A stretch of 64,000 nt of DNA from assembly GCF_958979055.1 (NCBI RefSeq), contig NC_084888.1:6371501-6435500 (forward strand). Direction: 5' to 3'. Under the pieces are notes generated by a model that worked only from the letters and a program-made list of their open reading frames with translations, had not been told where the DNA came from and did no database searches. Positions 46,801 through 59,600 of the stretch are shown here, piece after piece. This DNA comes from Alnus glutinosa (lineage: Eukaryota > Streptophyta > Magnoliopsida > Fagales > Betulaceae). Position numbers and translations under genes: made by a program. Position 1 is the stretch's first letter. The number at the start of each line of letters is the position of its first letter.

Positions 46801-49800
46801 TTGTCATTCTATAATTTAATAGAGCGTTCTATCTATGCCTATCTTGTTACTGCTGAAACCATTGTCATGCGATGCTCAATTTTCCAGTAATATCACAAAA
46901 TATTTTGTTTTTCAAGTGGTGAGCTGGTTGTGGGTTTGTCTAAAACAAGCAACTGATCTATAACCTGTGTTTTGTATCTTTTGACCACTCGTATTGATAT
47001 GCAGATTCTGGTAGACGTTATGGCAACCAATCTCGGCGATCTTGGCAAGTTCCTGAGCATGATGGACTTCTTGGTAGTGGTTCTTTTCCAAGACCATCTG
47101 GATATGCAACCGGAGTGTCGGCTCCGAAGATTCGAGCTAATGATCACGTCCAGCTTAATAAGAGCAATGAGCCATACCATCCTCCTCGTCCTTACAAGGT
47201 TTGGATTGTTTTTGTTTTTGTTCCTCAATGCTATTTTTAGACAAATATCGTACCGTAATGCCTATAGTTGTGGATTTGGAGTTATGCATCACTTTTTTAA
47301 TTTTCCTGTATGATTTTATCTACCTTAAAGAATAAATGTAACACAAACAGAATGAAAACCGGTTGCAATTCATGTTGGATGAGCCTTCTAAAAACTGATG
47401 TGATTTTTCCTACCATGTATTCTTCAGGCAGTACCTCACTCACGCAGGGATGGCAATGATTCACTCGATGATGAAACATTTGGTTCTTCTGAGTGTACAA
47501 GTGAGGATAGAGCAGAAGAGGAAAGAAAGAGAAGAGGTAATTTGCGCCTTTCTGCCAGATTGACTTGTAGAGGCAACTTGTGTGTGTATGTGAATCTTAA
47601 CTACTAAACTGCTTCTCTAATGTACAAGTTTAAAATTGGTGACTTGCCTTTCAGCTTCCTTTGAGTTAATGAGGAAGGAACAGCAGAAAGCATTCCAAGA
47701 AAAACAGAAGTTAAATCCAGAGAAGCGTAAAGATGAGTTTGACATTATCACGGAGGATTCAAAGGATGAGAAGAGACTTTTGAATAGAAGCAATGAATCC
47801 GATTACCCTGTGATAATAAAGACATTGAATAAAGATTCTGAAAAGTCTTGTTTCCCCCCACAAACTTCTCAATCCAGACCACTTGTACCGCCAGGTTTTG
47901 CAAGCACAATTTCGGAAAGGAACTCTGGACCCAAGCCTGCAATTCATCCCCATACAATAGAGGTAACCATCTTTTATTTTCATCAGATTTGTATGGATGG
48001 GGAAGTTGGTTATCTTAAGAAATAAATAAGAGAAATGCATTAAGAAGTTGGCTGGTCATGCATTTTCTTTTTGTTACAAGTATTTTGTTCTTTAATTGTT
48101 TGGTTTTTCGATACAGGGGCTCAAATAGGCAGTTTGCTATTTTGTTTTGATTTGGAAGTATAGCTTCATTTTCTTTGAAGTTTCAAATCACAATTTTGCC
48201 TTGCTTGCGTTTCTATAGTTTATTAGAATATATTCTAATGTATGAGAAGTCATCAGGAAATAGCTGAAAAGTCGGTAACAATATCGAGTAACTCTTCCTG
48301 AACCCAGTGCTTTCTCAGAAGAGTAAACCCTCATCATAAATAGTAAACCCTCCATGAAGGGTTTTGTTAAGCCTCCTTCATCGTTGAAGGGCTTCCTTTG
48401 GCGGGGGTTTCTCAACCCGAGCCCGGCTGTGAAAGCTTCAACTCATATCTCGCTTTTAGAGATGGGTGTGTCTTCATCGGCTTCGGAAGTTGAGGAAGTT
48501 GGGGGGTAGGGATTCCCTCCCCCCTTGGGTGGTTGCATCACTCCATTTGTTGGAAAGGGTGATGATTCTAGGGTGAATGGGTTATCCCAATCTCAGAAGT
48601 GACCAGTAGGTTTTGGTCTGTCTGGGGAGGTTATTGTGTGGGAGTAGGGCGATGAGATCTGGGATGGGGAGGATGGAAATTCCCCTTTCCCTTTGGGTGT
48701 TCTTCCTCCCAACATGGCTTTGGATTGGGATTTGGATCGTGTTGAGGATGAGGATTTGTCCTTGGCGATTATGGATGCCTTTGAAAAGGACTTTCTTCGG
48801 AAAGTTAAGGTTGCACAGCCGAAGACCAAAGGTAGGAGGGAGATTTTGAATTTGGTAAGCACCATTAATTATGGTGATGCAAGCGCGTCCTCTCGGCATA
48901 GGAAAGGCAAGGCTCACGTGTTGTAGATGGGTGTGCTTTTTGAGGGTTCGGGTTTGAGGGTTTTTGGTTTTTGAGGGTTTGTTGGGTTTCTTTCTTTTTG
49001 TGGGATGTTTCGTTTTTCGCTTTCTAGTTAGGTGTTATCTCTTGTATACTTCCGGTGTACTTAGGGGCGCCTTACGCTTTTAATAAGACAAGCTTATTAG
49101 TTATTAAAAAAATAAAATAAAATGTGAATATAAGATCACTTGACAGTTATAACTAAGCATGCCTAAAAATTCTTGGGAGGAAGGGGAATTTTGCTATTTG
49201 TTGTCATTCTTTTCCTCTTTTTTTTTTTTTTTTTTTTTTAATTTTTATTATTATTCTGATTTATTGTTAAAGAATAATGGGGATCATCACTCAAATGTGG
49301 TGTTTATATAATAATTCAAACTCTGGCAATATTGGATAATTTTTAGTTTCCACTTGCTGACCATTCTGCTGTGTAGGTTCAATATATGCTGGCTTAAGAT
49401 TCCCTCCCTCCCTCCCTCCCCCTCCCTCCCTCTCAATAGCAAATATATGTTGACTCAAGATTTAGTTGTGTTATGCGTCATATGTCATCTTTTGCTTTTC
49501 CTCTGTAATGGGCATATGTATGCTGCTTCTGTAGGTTGTGAATCCTGAACTTGGGAATAACCTTTCAAATGCCAAAGGTAACCAAATGTTAGATGGGACT
49601 TCTGATAATCAAGTGGAGAAACAATCAGCAGAACAGAAGGGTTTGACTGAGCAGCAATTTGGAAGTGCTAGTATTAATATTTCAATAAGTAAGAAGAGTG
49701 ACAAGAGTCTGAATGTACCATCTAGTAAGACAATCGATGTGGATAGTCAGTTGCACAATACTTCTCATCTTTCAGAAGCCTTTGAAACTTCAGAAAATAT

Positions 49801-50054
49801 AGAAGCCATTGAGCTTAATGCTGGGAAGGTGGCGGGGAGTAAAATAGTTGGTGAATCCAATCATGCTCATTCAACTTCAATCCTAGATAAGCTTTTTGGC
49901 TCCACTTCAATATCGAGTGGTGGTGGGTCCTCTAGTCTCACTGAGGTAATCACGATTTCTAATAAGAATTTTATTAATACCCCTTCCATACTCCCTTTTC
50001 TTGGTGCACTGTAATGTCAACGCAATGTTTAAAATCTTTTACAACTAATTATTG

Positions 50055-50085
<31 letters not shown>

Positions 50086-53000
50086 GATTTATCATTACGA
50101 AAAAAACATTTAAAATTTTTTCTATGTGCTGTTGCCATGATATTCTTTCTGCCGTTGCCATGATATTTGGCATATGAGTGTAATTAACTTGACTAACTGA
50201 TGTCTATATTGATATCTGGTTGCCTCATAAATGGGTGTCAAAAGTTAGGTTGTTGATGGTTTATTAAGGACGAATTCTATCTAGTTTTGTTCACTGGATA
50301 TGACTGTACCTTGTCGACATGAAAATAATGCATATAGAATACAAGCATGGTTTCTTATCAGTAAATTTGTTCAAGCAACTGATATATAATGGTCTATTCT
50401 GTATGTACTCTTTTCATTGGGCCTCAAAAAAAAAAAACAGTGAAGTAATTGCATAAATTACAATCTGGCCTATATGATAAGTTTGATTCAAATTTACGCC
50501 CTGTTGAAAAAGGTGGCGCAAATCGTGAAGTGCAAATCAATTTTATCGGTTGAAGTTTAGTTTAAACGTATGATCTTCCTTTAACTCTTTCATCAGATCT
50601 TTTTCATTTCACTGGTTCTTCACTTCTTCTCCCTATGAATGGATGCATTGCTAATTTTTGGTTGATGTACATATTCTTGTAGAAGTGGATGTTTTTGGAA
50701 AAATGTTCGATTTCTTGTTTGTAGTTACAAGGTCCTCAACATGTTGTATCCCTCACAAATCTTTTTGTTGCCTGTAGCATCATGATAGTAAAGCAGAGGA
50801 GGCTTGGAGCCCTCATGCTGCCCAATCTTCAAAGTTTGCTCATTGGTTTCTTGAAGAAGGTATGCTCGTATCGATGTTTAATATTTAATTTTTTGAGATA
50901 TTTCAACATAAATTGGTTATACATTGATATCAAAGAATATGCTTTAAGCTCTGGTTCTTCGTTTCATCTTATTGCAGAAAAGAAACCAGTTGATGATCTC
51001 TCCTCCAGCAGGACAAATGACTTGCTCTCATTGATTGTTGGTGGTGAGAAAGGTGGATCCCAGATTTCTGATTTGAAGAATACCGAGCACATTTTACCTA
51101 ATTTTCCTTCTGAAAGCTCCAAACCTGCAGAGGGGCATACGACTTCAAATGTAACATCTGCTGTAGTTGAAAATTCTGAGCAGTTGTACAAGAATAATAA
51201 ACCACATGCTGTTCCAGCTGTCCTTACTTGTGAATACCTTGAACAGTCAATTTTGTCAGAAATTGGTGAAAATGGCTCGACTTTGCAGCCGCCTGTTCAA
51301 GTCCCTGTTCAAGTCTTGAGCATTCCTAATGCAAAGGCTAAACAGCCAAAAGCTAATATTGATGATCATGCATCTCAGCACCTCCTTTCATTGTTACAGA
51401 AGGGAACAGGTCTGAAAGATATTGCACCATCCCCCAATCTAGACATCCGATCTTCAGATAAACCACATAACAATGACGGGGCAAGTTTTGACACTGCACC
51501 TCAGACAAAAGAGGTAAACTCTGATAAATCTTCCAATTCAGGGCAGAGTCTGACTCTTGAAACACTCTTTGGAACTGCTTTTATGAAGGAGCTGCAATCA
51601 GTTGGAGCACCAGTTTCTGTCCAGAGAGGCTCAGTTGGGTCTGCGAGAGTTGATGCTTCACAGCCACATGAGTTTCCTTTTCCTGTTATGGATGATGGCC
51701 TCGTTCTTAAAAATGAAATTGGGTCCAATACAACTAGTTATGAAAGCAGTGTTTTGACCTCCAAGCAAAGACTGCAAACCAAACCGGTAAAGATTGAAGA
51801 GCAATGGTTAGGTTTTGATGATCTTCAAAGAGGACTAGATTCAGCACAGCCTCAAACTCGATTAAAGTCTAAGCTTGATGGCTTTGATGGCCCTGCTGAT
51901 ATTCGACTTCCTGAAGAGGATAGCTTGATAGTCAGTGATTCTTTGAACCTTCGAAACTATGTGACTGCTGGGAATACAGCTAGAACTGAATTGTTACCCT
52001 TCCCAAACACCGAAGTTGACATTGCTGAAAAGCTAGCAGCTTTCAACATCTTCAAAGATGAAAGATCTTTCATGGGCGGTCAAGAAGGTCCACCTTTTCT
52101 TCGTGGTCCTTATGACGTGAGGGAGCCTGATGTTCCTTATCAGAATCTTAGCATTCAGCCATCTTCCCCACAGCTTCACCCCCCTCATTCTAATCATGCA
52201 GGGCCGTTGTTCCATCCATTAGATTCTCATCCTGGTAATATTAATTCTCAGATGAAGTTTATGCCACCAGAGGGAATCATCCGTCACGATCCTTCTTCAA
52301 ATCATCAATTTCCTGCAAATATAAATATTCTTCGTCCTCCGTTCCATCACCCTAGCACTGGATTGACTGGGTTTGATCCTCCCAGTCATCACCCTATGTT
52401 GCAACAGATGCATATGTCAGGCAACTTCGCTCCACCTCACCTGCTTCAAGGATTTCCCAGGAGTGCACCAATGCCAGCTCAGCCAAATAGGGGTGCACCT
52501 CTGCCTCCTCATGTTAACAATCAGATGACTAGTTTTGCGCCTGAACTCAACCCACTGCAAGCTTTTCCTTTTGGTCACCGGCAGCCCAACTTTGCTGGTC
52601 TTGGAATGCGACCGCCAGGTAAAGCACTTACTGCTTTAATTAGTCTGTGTATGCTACTTTTCTCATTATTACGTTTTTTTATTTTTTATTTTTTTATGTA
52701 ATGTGACTAACTACTTCCCTTGTGTATTTTGATTGGCTTATAGTAGTTTTCACTGAAATTGTTTCATTTGTGACCGTATTGTGTTACACATGGTTCACCT
52801 GCCCAAGGTTGTCTTGCCTTAGGATTGTAGGATTCTACTCATCAAGTCAAAGCTTGCCCTTTAGAACTCAGCTTTGTCAAACTTAATTTCCATGAACTTG
52901 CATGAATTTCTATTTTTGGAAGTGACTGAAAAATTCTTCAAATAGAAGGAGACCTTACTTCACACTGGTAACCTGAACGCTAAGTTATTGAATTCCTCTC

Positions 53001-54133
53001 CACTTCATTTACCTTGATGTGACAATTAGATGGCTGACTAGAGCAGCTTTTTATGATTTCTTTTCCATGAGGTGGCCATCAAGTGAGTACCATTGTCACC
53101 TGGGGTCACACAATGTGTCTGGAAAGTAATGCTGGATGCATAATCACATTCTATTTTGTGTGTTTTTTTTATTTAGTCTTTTCCACTGTACCCATAGATC
53201 AACTGAATGTTAAATCTTCTGAGGTGCTGCCGGACTTTGATTTTTATTATCTATGTTCTTATCATGGGAAAAATTTATAAATATATTACCCTTGAACTTT
53301 GATATGACTATCAATTTAGTCCATACACTTCCAATTTGAACAAGTTAATCCCTGCACGTTGCATTTATGACAAATCAACCCTTATGTTTCTATTAGATTT
53401 AATGGATCTAGTCATGTGAAATGGCATTACTTATCCTTTATCTCTAATTTATATTACAAAATAGTAACTCATTTCTCTATGTTCTTCTCACTCACTCAGC
53501 TGGTCATACTACTATAATTGGTTGCTACGTCCAGTGGTAGATCTAGGCCATCCCCATCATAGTTCCAATCTTTTTTAGGATCTTTCGTTCTTCATCGTCT
53601 ACAGCTTGTCTTGTTTTTGTTTCCAGTTTTATCTATTCCTTCTAAGCCGCACCGTTGTACCCACAAGGAGAAGGATCCGTGGATCTAGGTTGCACTACCT
53701 TTTAGGAAGAAAAAAAAAATATAATGGATGTTTAACCTATTTGACAAAACATTGATTAGATTTAGCAGAAAATTTTAATACAAGGTTAGATTTGTCATAA
53801 ATGCGATATGCATGGACTAAATTGCTCAGATTAAAAGTGTAGGGACCAAATTGACGTATAAATCAAAATCCAATTGTACTTATAAAAAAAAAATCAAAAT
53901 CCAATTGTTCGTTTTATCATGTGAGAAATTGCACATCTTTTTTGTCTCATTCATTCTTTGTTGGATTCTCAGCTCCTGAAGTTGGTGGTGGAAGTAATCA
54001 CCCAGAGGCCATCCAAAGGCTCATTGAGCTGGAACTGAGGTCAAAGTCAAAGCAGATTCAGCCTTTTCCCGCCGGTGGCCATGGTCAGGGGATTTATGGT
54101 CATGAACTCGACATGGGTTTTGGGTATAGATAG
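43893..54133 (+). CDS. CBE1: Conserved Binding of eIF4E 1-type translation factor partner
   Basis: Ten coding exons join in frame: 43893-43960, 44088-44186, 44295-44494, 47005-47198, 47428-47536, 47655-47962, 49535-49945, 50778-50859, 50978-52618 and 53973-54133, giving 1090 aa. The N-terminus holds YTREFLL (Y29 to L35), a canonical Y-x4-L-hydrophobic eIF4E-binding motif. The rest is mostly disordered: Arg/Ser-rich, then a charged helix ([20 protein letters not shown]), then a long Ser/Gln/Pro/His-rich part with repeated short motifs such as [19 protein letters not shown] and HLLSLLQKG. It ends in [17 protein letters not shown]. Plant CBE1 (At4g01290, also called RIMB3) binds eIF4E in the cap complex and affects some mRNAs. 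Introns 3 and 6 contain LINE copies in the sense direction. All borders are GT-AG. Confidence 0.93.
44770..45955 (+). mobile_element. Degenerate 5'-truncated LINE in CBE1 intron 3
   Basis: Conceptual translation in mixed frames shows the C-terminal LINE reverse-transcriptase region, with stops and frameshifts. The best-preserved piece is 45232-45633, with [19 protein letters not shown], the zf-RVT pattern. It ends with CTAGCTAGGTGTTTC, CTTGTATGCTTTCTGTGTACTT and TTTTTAATAAA before an A-rich end at about 45955, the same tail as the ORF1-only elements. No TSD was found. It is non-functional. Confidence 0.8.
48300..49110 (+). mobile_element. Second ORF1-only LINE-type copy, CBE1 intron 6
   Basis: The region reads as a degenerate relative of the ORF1-like part of 14504-16196: a GFLNPSP block, an acidic stretch with [12 protein letters not shown], then [27 protein letters not shown] ended by a stop at 48924-48926 (key string STINYGD). 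A GT-rich untranslated part and the tail CTTGTATACTTCCGGTGTACTT, GGGGCGCCTTACGC, TTTTAATAA and an A-run follow. There is no trace of ORF2. Several stops interrupt the front part. The 5' limit is approximate and no TSD was proven. Confidence 0.7.
50050..50085. repeat. Poly-T run in CBE1 intron
   Basis: About 26 T residues in intron 7, possibly the complement of a retroposon tail. No element body is recognised. Confidence 0.7.
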
Positions 54134-54701
54134 TTGATCGGTGGTCGTGCTTGTGAATATTGCAATGTATTCAACGTCTCTTGATCAGATGTGTAACTCT
54201 TTGCATCAATGATGGGATTAATATGATGCTTCTTTCAGGAGAAATTAGGTGGCTTAGTGTAATTAATGGATTTTCTTGCAATTCGCTCCTATTCAATTTG
54301 TGGGTTAATTGCACTTCATCCACCGGTAGTTTGGGTGGAGTTTAAGAGTTAATAATATGTTGTTTTAAAAGTTCCACTTTACCCACTTACAATCACATTG
54401 TTACTTAAAAAGAGATTTTTAAATATATTTCAACTTTAGATTGTTAAAATTTACAACATCAATCATACACTATCGAATTAGCTACAATCAATTATTACTT
54501 GGGTGGGCAAATTGTAATTTAGAATAATAGGAAAATTGAAAAGTTATTCTGTGAATTTTAACGCATTTTTGGGCTTGAGTAATCATACCATTCTGTAAAG
54601 AAAAGCTCTCATCTCTCTCCTGATTTCCAAAAGAAAAACGATCCTTCCCCTCTGCCCCCACTCCCTTCCGTGCCTCTTGTAAGGCTCCAACTGCTTCTCG
54701 G

Positions 54702-54806
54702 AGGTCATATTTGCATCTTTGAAGGCCTTAACAGCGTCTTTGGAAGCCCTATTTGCATCCTTGAAGGCCCTATCAACCTCCTTGCAGGTCCTATCTGCCT
54801 CTTTGG
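54702..54806 (-). repeat. 21-bp tandem repeat encoding heptads
   Basis: Five degenerate 21-bp units lie end to end. On the minus strand they stay open and encode seven-residue units such as FKDANRA, SKDAVKA and FKDANMT, within a frame at 54583-54831. No gene context supports expression. Confidence 0.7.
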
Positions 54807-55752
54807 ATTTAGAGGCCTTATCTCGGTTCATCTACTCCGCCGCCTCCTCCTTCACCGTAGATGGCTCAGTTTCAGCTTCCTCCTAGCGTCTTCAACCTCA
54901 AATCTACCACCTTTTTGAAGCTTTTGGATTTGATTTTTTCAAAATCAGATTTGTCAACTTTTAGGAGGCACCATCACCACACGCGCGCGTTCCACTGTGA
55001 TCTAGCTCCCTTCGCGTCGCTCTGCCATCAATTGTGTCCCTGTTCGGTCAACCACATGTCCCACACGTGCCTGTGAGTAGATCTTACTCGCGGGTGCCGT
55101 GTTGATGAGTGGATTGCCCTTCGCTAAGCGTGACGATTCCCATTGCCTTCCACCATTGTCGTCGACCTCTCGTGGTGGTCCGCTCTCTCTATCAGCAACC
55201 ATCGCTGGTGAGTGGCTTACACACACCGACACACTTCACCCTCCTCCGCCACGCCAGCTGCTGGTGTTTTGTTCCATGATTTTATTTGTTTTCCCTAGTT
55301 TATTTCGGGCTGTTAAAGCCATCTCCTCCATAAGCTCCGTTTTAAACCTCAATAGTGTCTTCTCTGCTGCGGCGATTTACCTTTTGGTGTGCTATTGTAG
55401 TTGTTTCTTTGCTAGGCTACGGATTGAGTTATTGGACCTAGGCTACGGATTGAATTATTGGACCTTTCGATGTTTGTGGTCATTCTTGCGCCTCTCGGCT
55501 GAGCCATTCATAGTGCGGTGCGCCTTGTCAAACCACTTTAATTGGTGACAAATTTTCTTGGTCTTCGTGTCAATAATATATAAGGTCGCGTCATTTATTT
55601 GACGCATTCCCTTTTATTTTTTGTTTACCTGCACTAATAAAGTTAATTTGAGGCTCTTTGTTGCGTTGCTCAGCCCTATGTTTTCGTTTTTCGTTGTACT
55701 TAAAAATAAAAAATAAAAAAAATTACTCTTGCCAACACAAAGACCGACCGAA

Positions 55753-55773
55753 CCCCCCCCCCCCCCCCCCCCC
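55753..55773. repeat. Poly-C run (21 nt)
   Basis: An uninterrupted C run follows an A-rich stretch at 55700-55730. Confidence 0.9.
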
Positions 55774-55934
55774 ACAATCAAAACCACCCTCCACCATCGC
55801 AACCCTAGTCTGTCGTCCCCACCTCTACCCATCACTCGCGCACAACCCCCCTCTTCGTCACAACTAGCTTATACTCTACATTTAAAAACTTGAATGCTAA
55901 TAATTTAAATTTTTAATGCAAACTAACAGCGAAA

Positions 55935-56012
55935 AAAAGTTGTTTTTCGAAAAAAAAAAAAAAAATGTTATCAATTAAAAACGTTTTACGTCAAAATAAA
56001 TGGAACTTTAGT
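55935..56012. mobile_element. Possible solo end of the 689-1410 Harbinger family
   Basis: TTTTACGTCAAAATAAATGG at about 55984-56003 matches the family's right end TTTTACGTCGAAACAAACGG at all but three or four positions. The left end was not found, so this is probably a decayed remnant. Confidence 0.35.
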
Positions 56013-56691
56013 ACGCACTTCGCCTAAAAACCGAAAGTAGAGAGTCAGGAAAACAGGAAAAAGAAACAAAAAGAAAAAAGAAAATTGGACATTATGGCAA
56101 TAACTTCTCCAGAAAAATTTATCAGCACTCGCATTCCTTTTTCAGCACAAGACATTGAAAGTTTTGGGCTTCTAACCAACCATGCTATCTTTTTCAACAA
56201 ATATTCCGTGTTAAGTATTCTACAACTACAAGTCTACAAGTCTTTCAAGGGCAAGAGAGTTCACACACGAGCAAGATATAGTCATTTCATCTGGTCAGAA
56301 ACAGTTACACAGAACCTCCGAAGGATAACTTACAACCATGTACAGTCAAAACTGAATGACGCAAAACACTCAGAACCTATACAAAAGGGTTCCCGAAACA
56401 AAGCTTGAAGTGACTGAAATCTGTTTTATCCTACACCTATGGATTACGAAAGGTCTTCCTATATAGTACATATCAGAAAGAGAAACAACATTAATATACT
56501 GACTGGTAGTCCTCTGCAGCTTCATATACATATATACACATGAGTATTACGATGCTATAGTCCCTTGTTAGCAACAGAATATTACACATGTTTTTTGCTT
56601 GCCCTGCAGTTACTGCTTATAGTCAGAAAGTGGCTGGGATAACAAATAATGAAGTCTGGCATGGTTTAAAAGTCATATTACCTTTCACTTC

Positions 56692-59600
56692 CTAAGCAGA
56701 TAGAATGGTGCTATGTGATTGATCAGTGCAGGGATCATTGTGAGAGGTACCGGATTTAGGCTTCTCAGGGTCAGCATCATACAATGAAAGTAGCCTTCTC
56801 TGCAATAATTTCATAAGAGGTTCATAAATAAGCAGATTGCATGATACCATATAACGAATTACAAAATGAAAATAGTTTGTTACCACGCTACTCATAGCAA
56901 GAGACTAAATTTGACACGATGCACGTAACAATAATTTTTCAAGAGAAATACATCCAAACATCAGGTAAATATAGCATGCATAGCCAGATAATTCCCCACA
57001 AAGCAACTTATCCAAAGCCAAAAAAAAAAAAAAAATCATTTTGGTAGATTTTGTCAGCTTATGTTCCAAAAGGCAACTTCAACAAAACAAAAGACCCAAA
57101 GTACCAATAGAAGAACTTCAAAACTCTGCTAACCACAATTTCGCGATATCTTCAGTTACGGACCCCCAATTTTCTAGTACACCAAAAAGAAAAAGAAAAA
57201 GAAATCACAGGCTGGCTAAAATGATGGAGCAAGATAGTATTACCAACTTTAAATGGTTGGAGTAAAGGGGGAAAAAAGCATTTAAATGAAAGATGAGTAA
57301 TGACCTTCACAAGCCTTGCCTATGAAAATTATAAGAGATGTTGCAATAACCAAGGTTAGAGAGGTTGCATCTGAATGCCTGCCAGATCAATGTTGCTCTC
57401 GTGGTTTGTATTAATGGTCATCCTACAACTATAACTACATTTATTCCTCTCTCTCTCAACTGTTAGACACAAATTTCCAAGTAATATATGAATCTCACTC
57501 TCTTGCAAGATTAGAAGTTCTATAGCTCATAAATATTAATTTTTTTTATAAATAATTGAAATATCATTAAAAGGTCAAAGCGCAACCTAGGTACACATGG
57601 TTGCTAGCACACTACCACAGTAAGTCCATACAAGAAAGCACCATAGCTCAGAAATACAGGACATTCTTTATGTAGAGAATGCAAAGCCAGCTGTCTGATT
57701 ACAGACTTGAAATTTACATCTCCATAATTAATATAAGTAGTAACTGCTTTAGGGTTGACAGATGCATCATGAAACGTAGTATAAATGAAGCAGAACACCA
57801 TAGAGAGAAAAAATACTGGGCAGAAAAGACAACTTACATGATCCTCAAACTCAGGACTTGCCAAATTGACGGAGAGGTTTCTCATCAACAGCAAAACCTG
57901 GGATAATGCCCATGAATCCCCCAAGTAAATTAGCGGCTTCACCAGATATTAAAGCAAGATAGACAACTCTAAAGCATAAAATCTCCACAGAAAAAATAGG
58001 GTGAAGCATGACTCTTTTTGCTGCTAAACATGAATTTTTCGTTTTTGTTTTTTTTAATGAGTCCGCTAAACATGAAAACTAAGCCAATAATGGTTAAATA
58101 AATATATTAGACATTGAATAGGACGTACAGTTTCCAAATTTACTCGCTCCATCTGCTTCAGTCTCTGCATGTGACCAGTGGCGTTGGGATCAAAGACACT
58201 GCCGATGAAACTGTATACTTGAGCAAAATCTGGCATTACTGCATAAAACAGAAAGCAAACACATCAGCAATGGCAAATCTTGAACAGATGATAATAAATA
58301 CAAGCAAAATTAACAGAACCTGCAAGTATACACAAAAGCGTCGCACAGAGAAAATTTGGATCCAGAAACAGGAATGTAACACCCCCTACCTGCTAAGGTT
58401 AGGTTTGTTAACCTAGAAGCCTTAGAGGTGCAAAGGTCATAAATAGGAAAGGGGCGTAAATGCCAGAAAAAATAGGTGTTTCTTACATGTGATCTAAATT
58501 ATCGCATGGTCGAATCAAGCTCTATGGTACCAAAGGATAGGTGGTAAAAAAGGTGCACATGCTTTTGGAAGAATCTCTTTTCTGGTCAACAGTAGCTGCA
58601 TTGCACCCTTAGAGATGCCATTATAACAGTGCTATTGCACGATTAACTATCTTCAAAACATTAAGTGAGAGAATGTGGATTTGTTATTCTCATAGTTATG
58701 TAGTTTGGAGACCCCGGCATTTTCAAGACATTAGGTCAATAAGAGTTATTCTCGTAGTTTGGAGACCCTAACCTTTCTCTGGCTTGCTATGATCCCCCCG
58801 ATCATTTTTTTCCCCTCTTGGCCAAGTCCTTCGCGTGCTTTCATTACTACTACTATAGCAACAATTTTGTGCAATGGTTGGTCCAGCCAACCCTGCATCA
58901 TCTAGAAACCCAGACAAATATATATACTATGTTAGAAAAATGGGGCAAATATTATTTCTAGAAGAAAAGAAACAACTGGAAAAAGACAGTAGGAACAGTC
59001 CAAAACCTTTAGTCACTTGCAGGGCACCAACTGGTGGCGTGGAGTTAAAATTCCAGGAAGACAAAGTTGAACTAGTAACTGGATTCCCAGGAACTGATGA
59101 CGTATCTGGCTGGTAAATATACGCAGGTTCAAGCATAGCAGATGAAGATTGATATGGCCCAGTAGCTTGGGATACAACTGGAGCAGCCAGAAAAAAGGTA
59201 TGAGCAAAGGGTTTCTTCGATCTGGAACAGAAATTACAATGTAAAAAGAAAAAAGTGTGAAACCATGCTAACCATTTTTAGGGGCTTTCTGTGGATATGG
59301 ATGAGATGCCTTTCTCTTTGGTCGAGGCGGCGGTACATGCTCGCTTGCTCCATTCTTCTGAACCTTCAGAAAGTATTTCTGTGCATGGCTACGTATCTGA
59401 CAAAAGAATAATATTAAAGAAGCCAAAGAAGACCAGTAACCCTCAGATTTCACATGCCAATATTGAAGAAAATGTGTAATCACAAGCTGTTAGGATAAAC
59501 TGAAAGAAACATAACATGAAACAACAGATGCAACACCGACCCTGCCAAACATTACAGAACGCTCCAGTTGGTTGCAATTGAGTTCACGATATTGGAGAAG

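Larger units (their letters stand above)
54134..56691. other. Region between CBE1 and RVE, no supported gene
   Basis: The CBE1 3' untranslated region presumably begins at 54134 and that of the RVE gene ends near 56691. Between them, 54590-55720 is more GC-rich than the flanks and has open stretches (for example 55099-55548) matching nothing I know. A 26-bp tandem direct repeat (AGGCTACGGATTGA(G/A)TTATT...) occurs at about 55418-55469. Confidence 0.4.
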
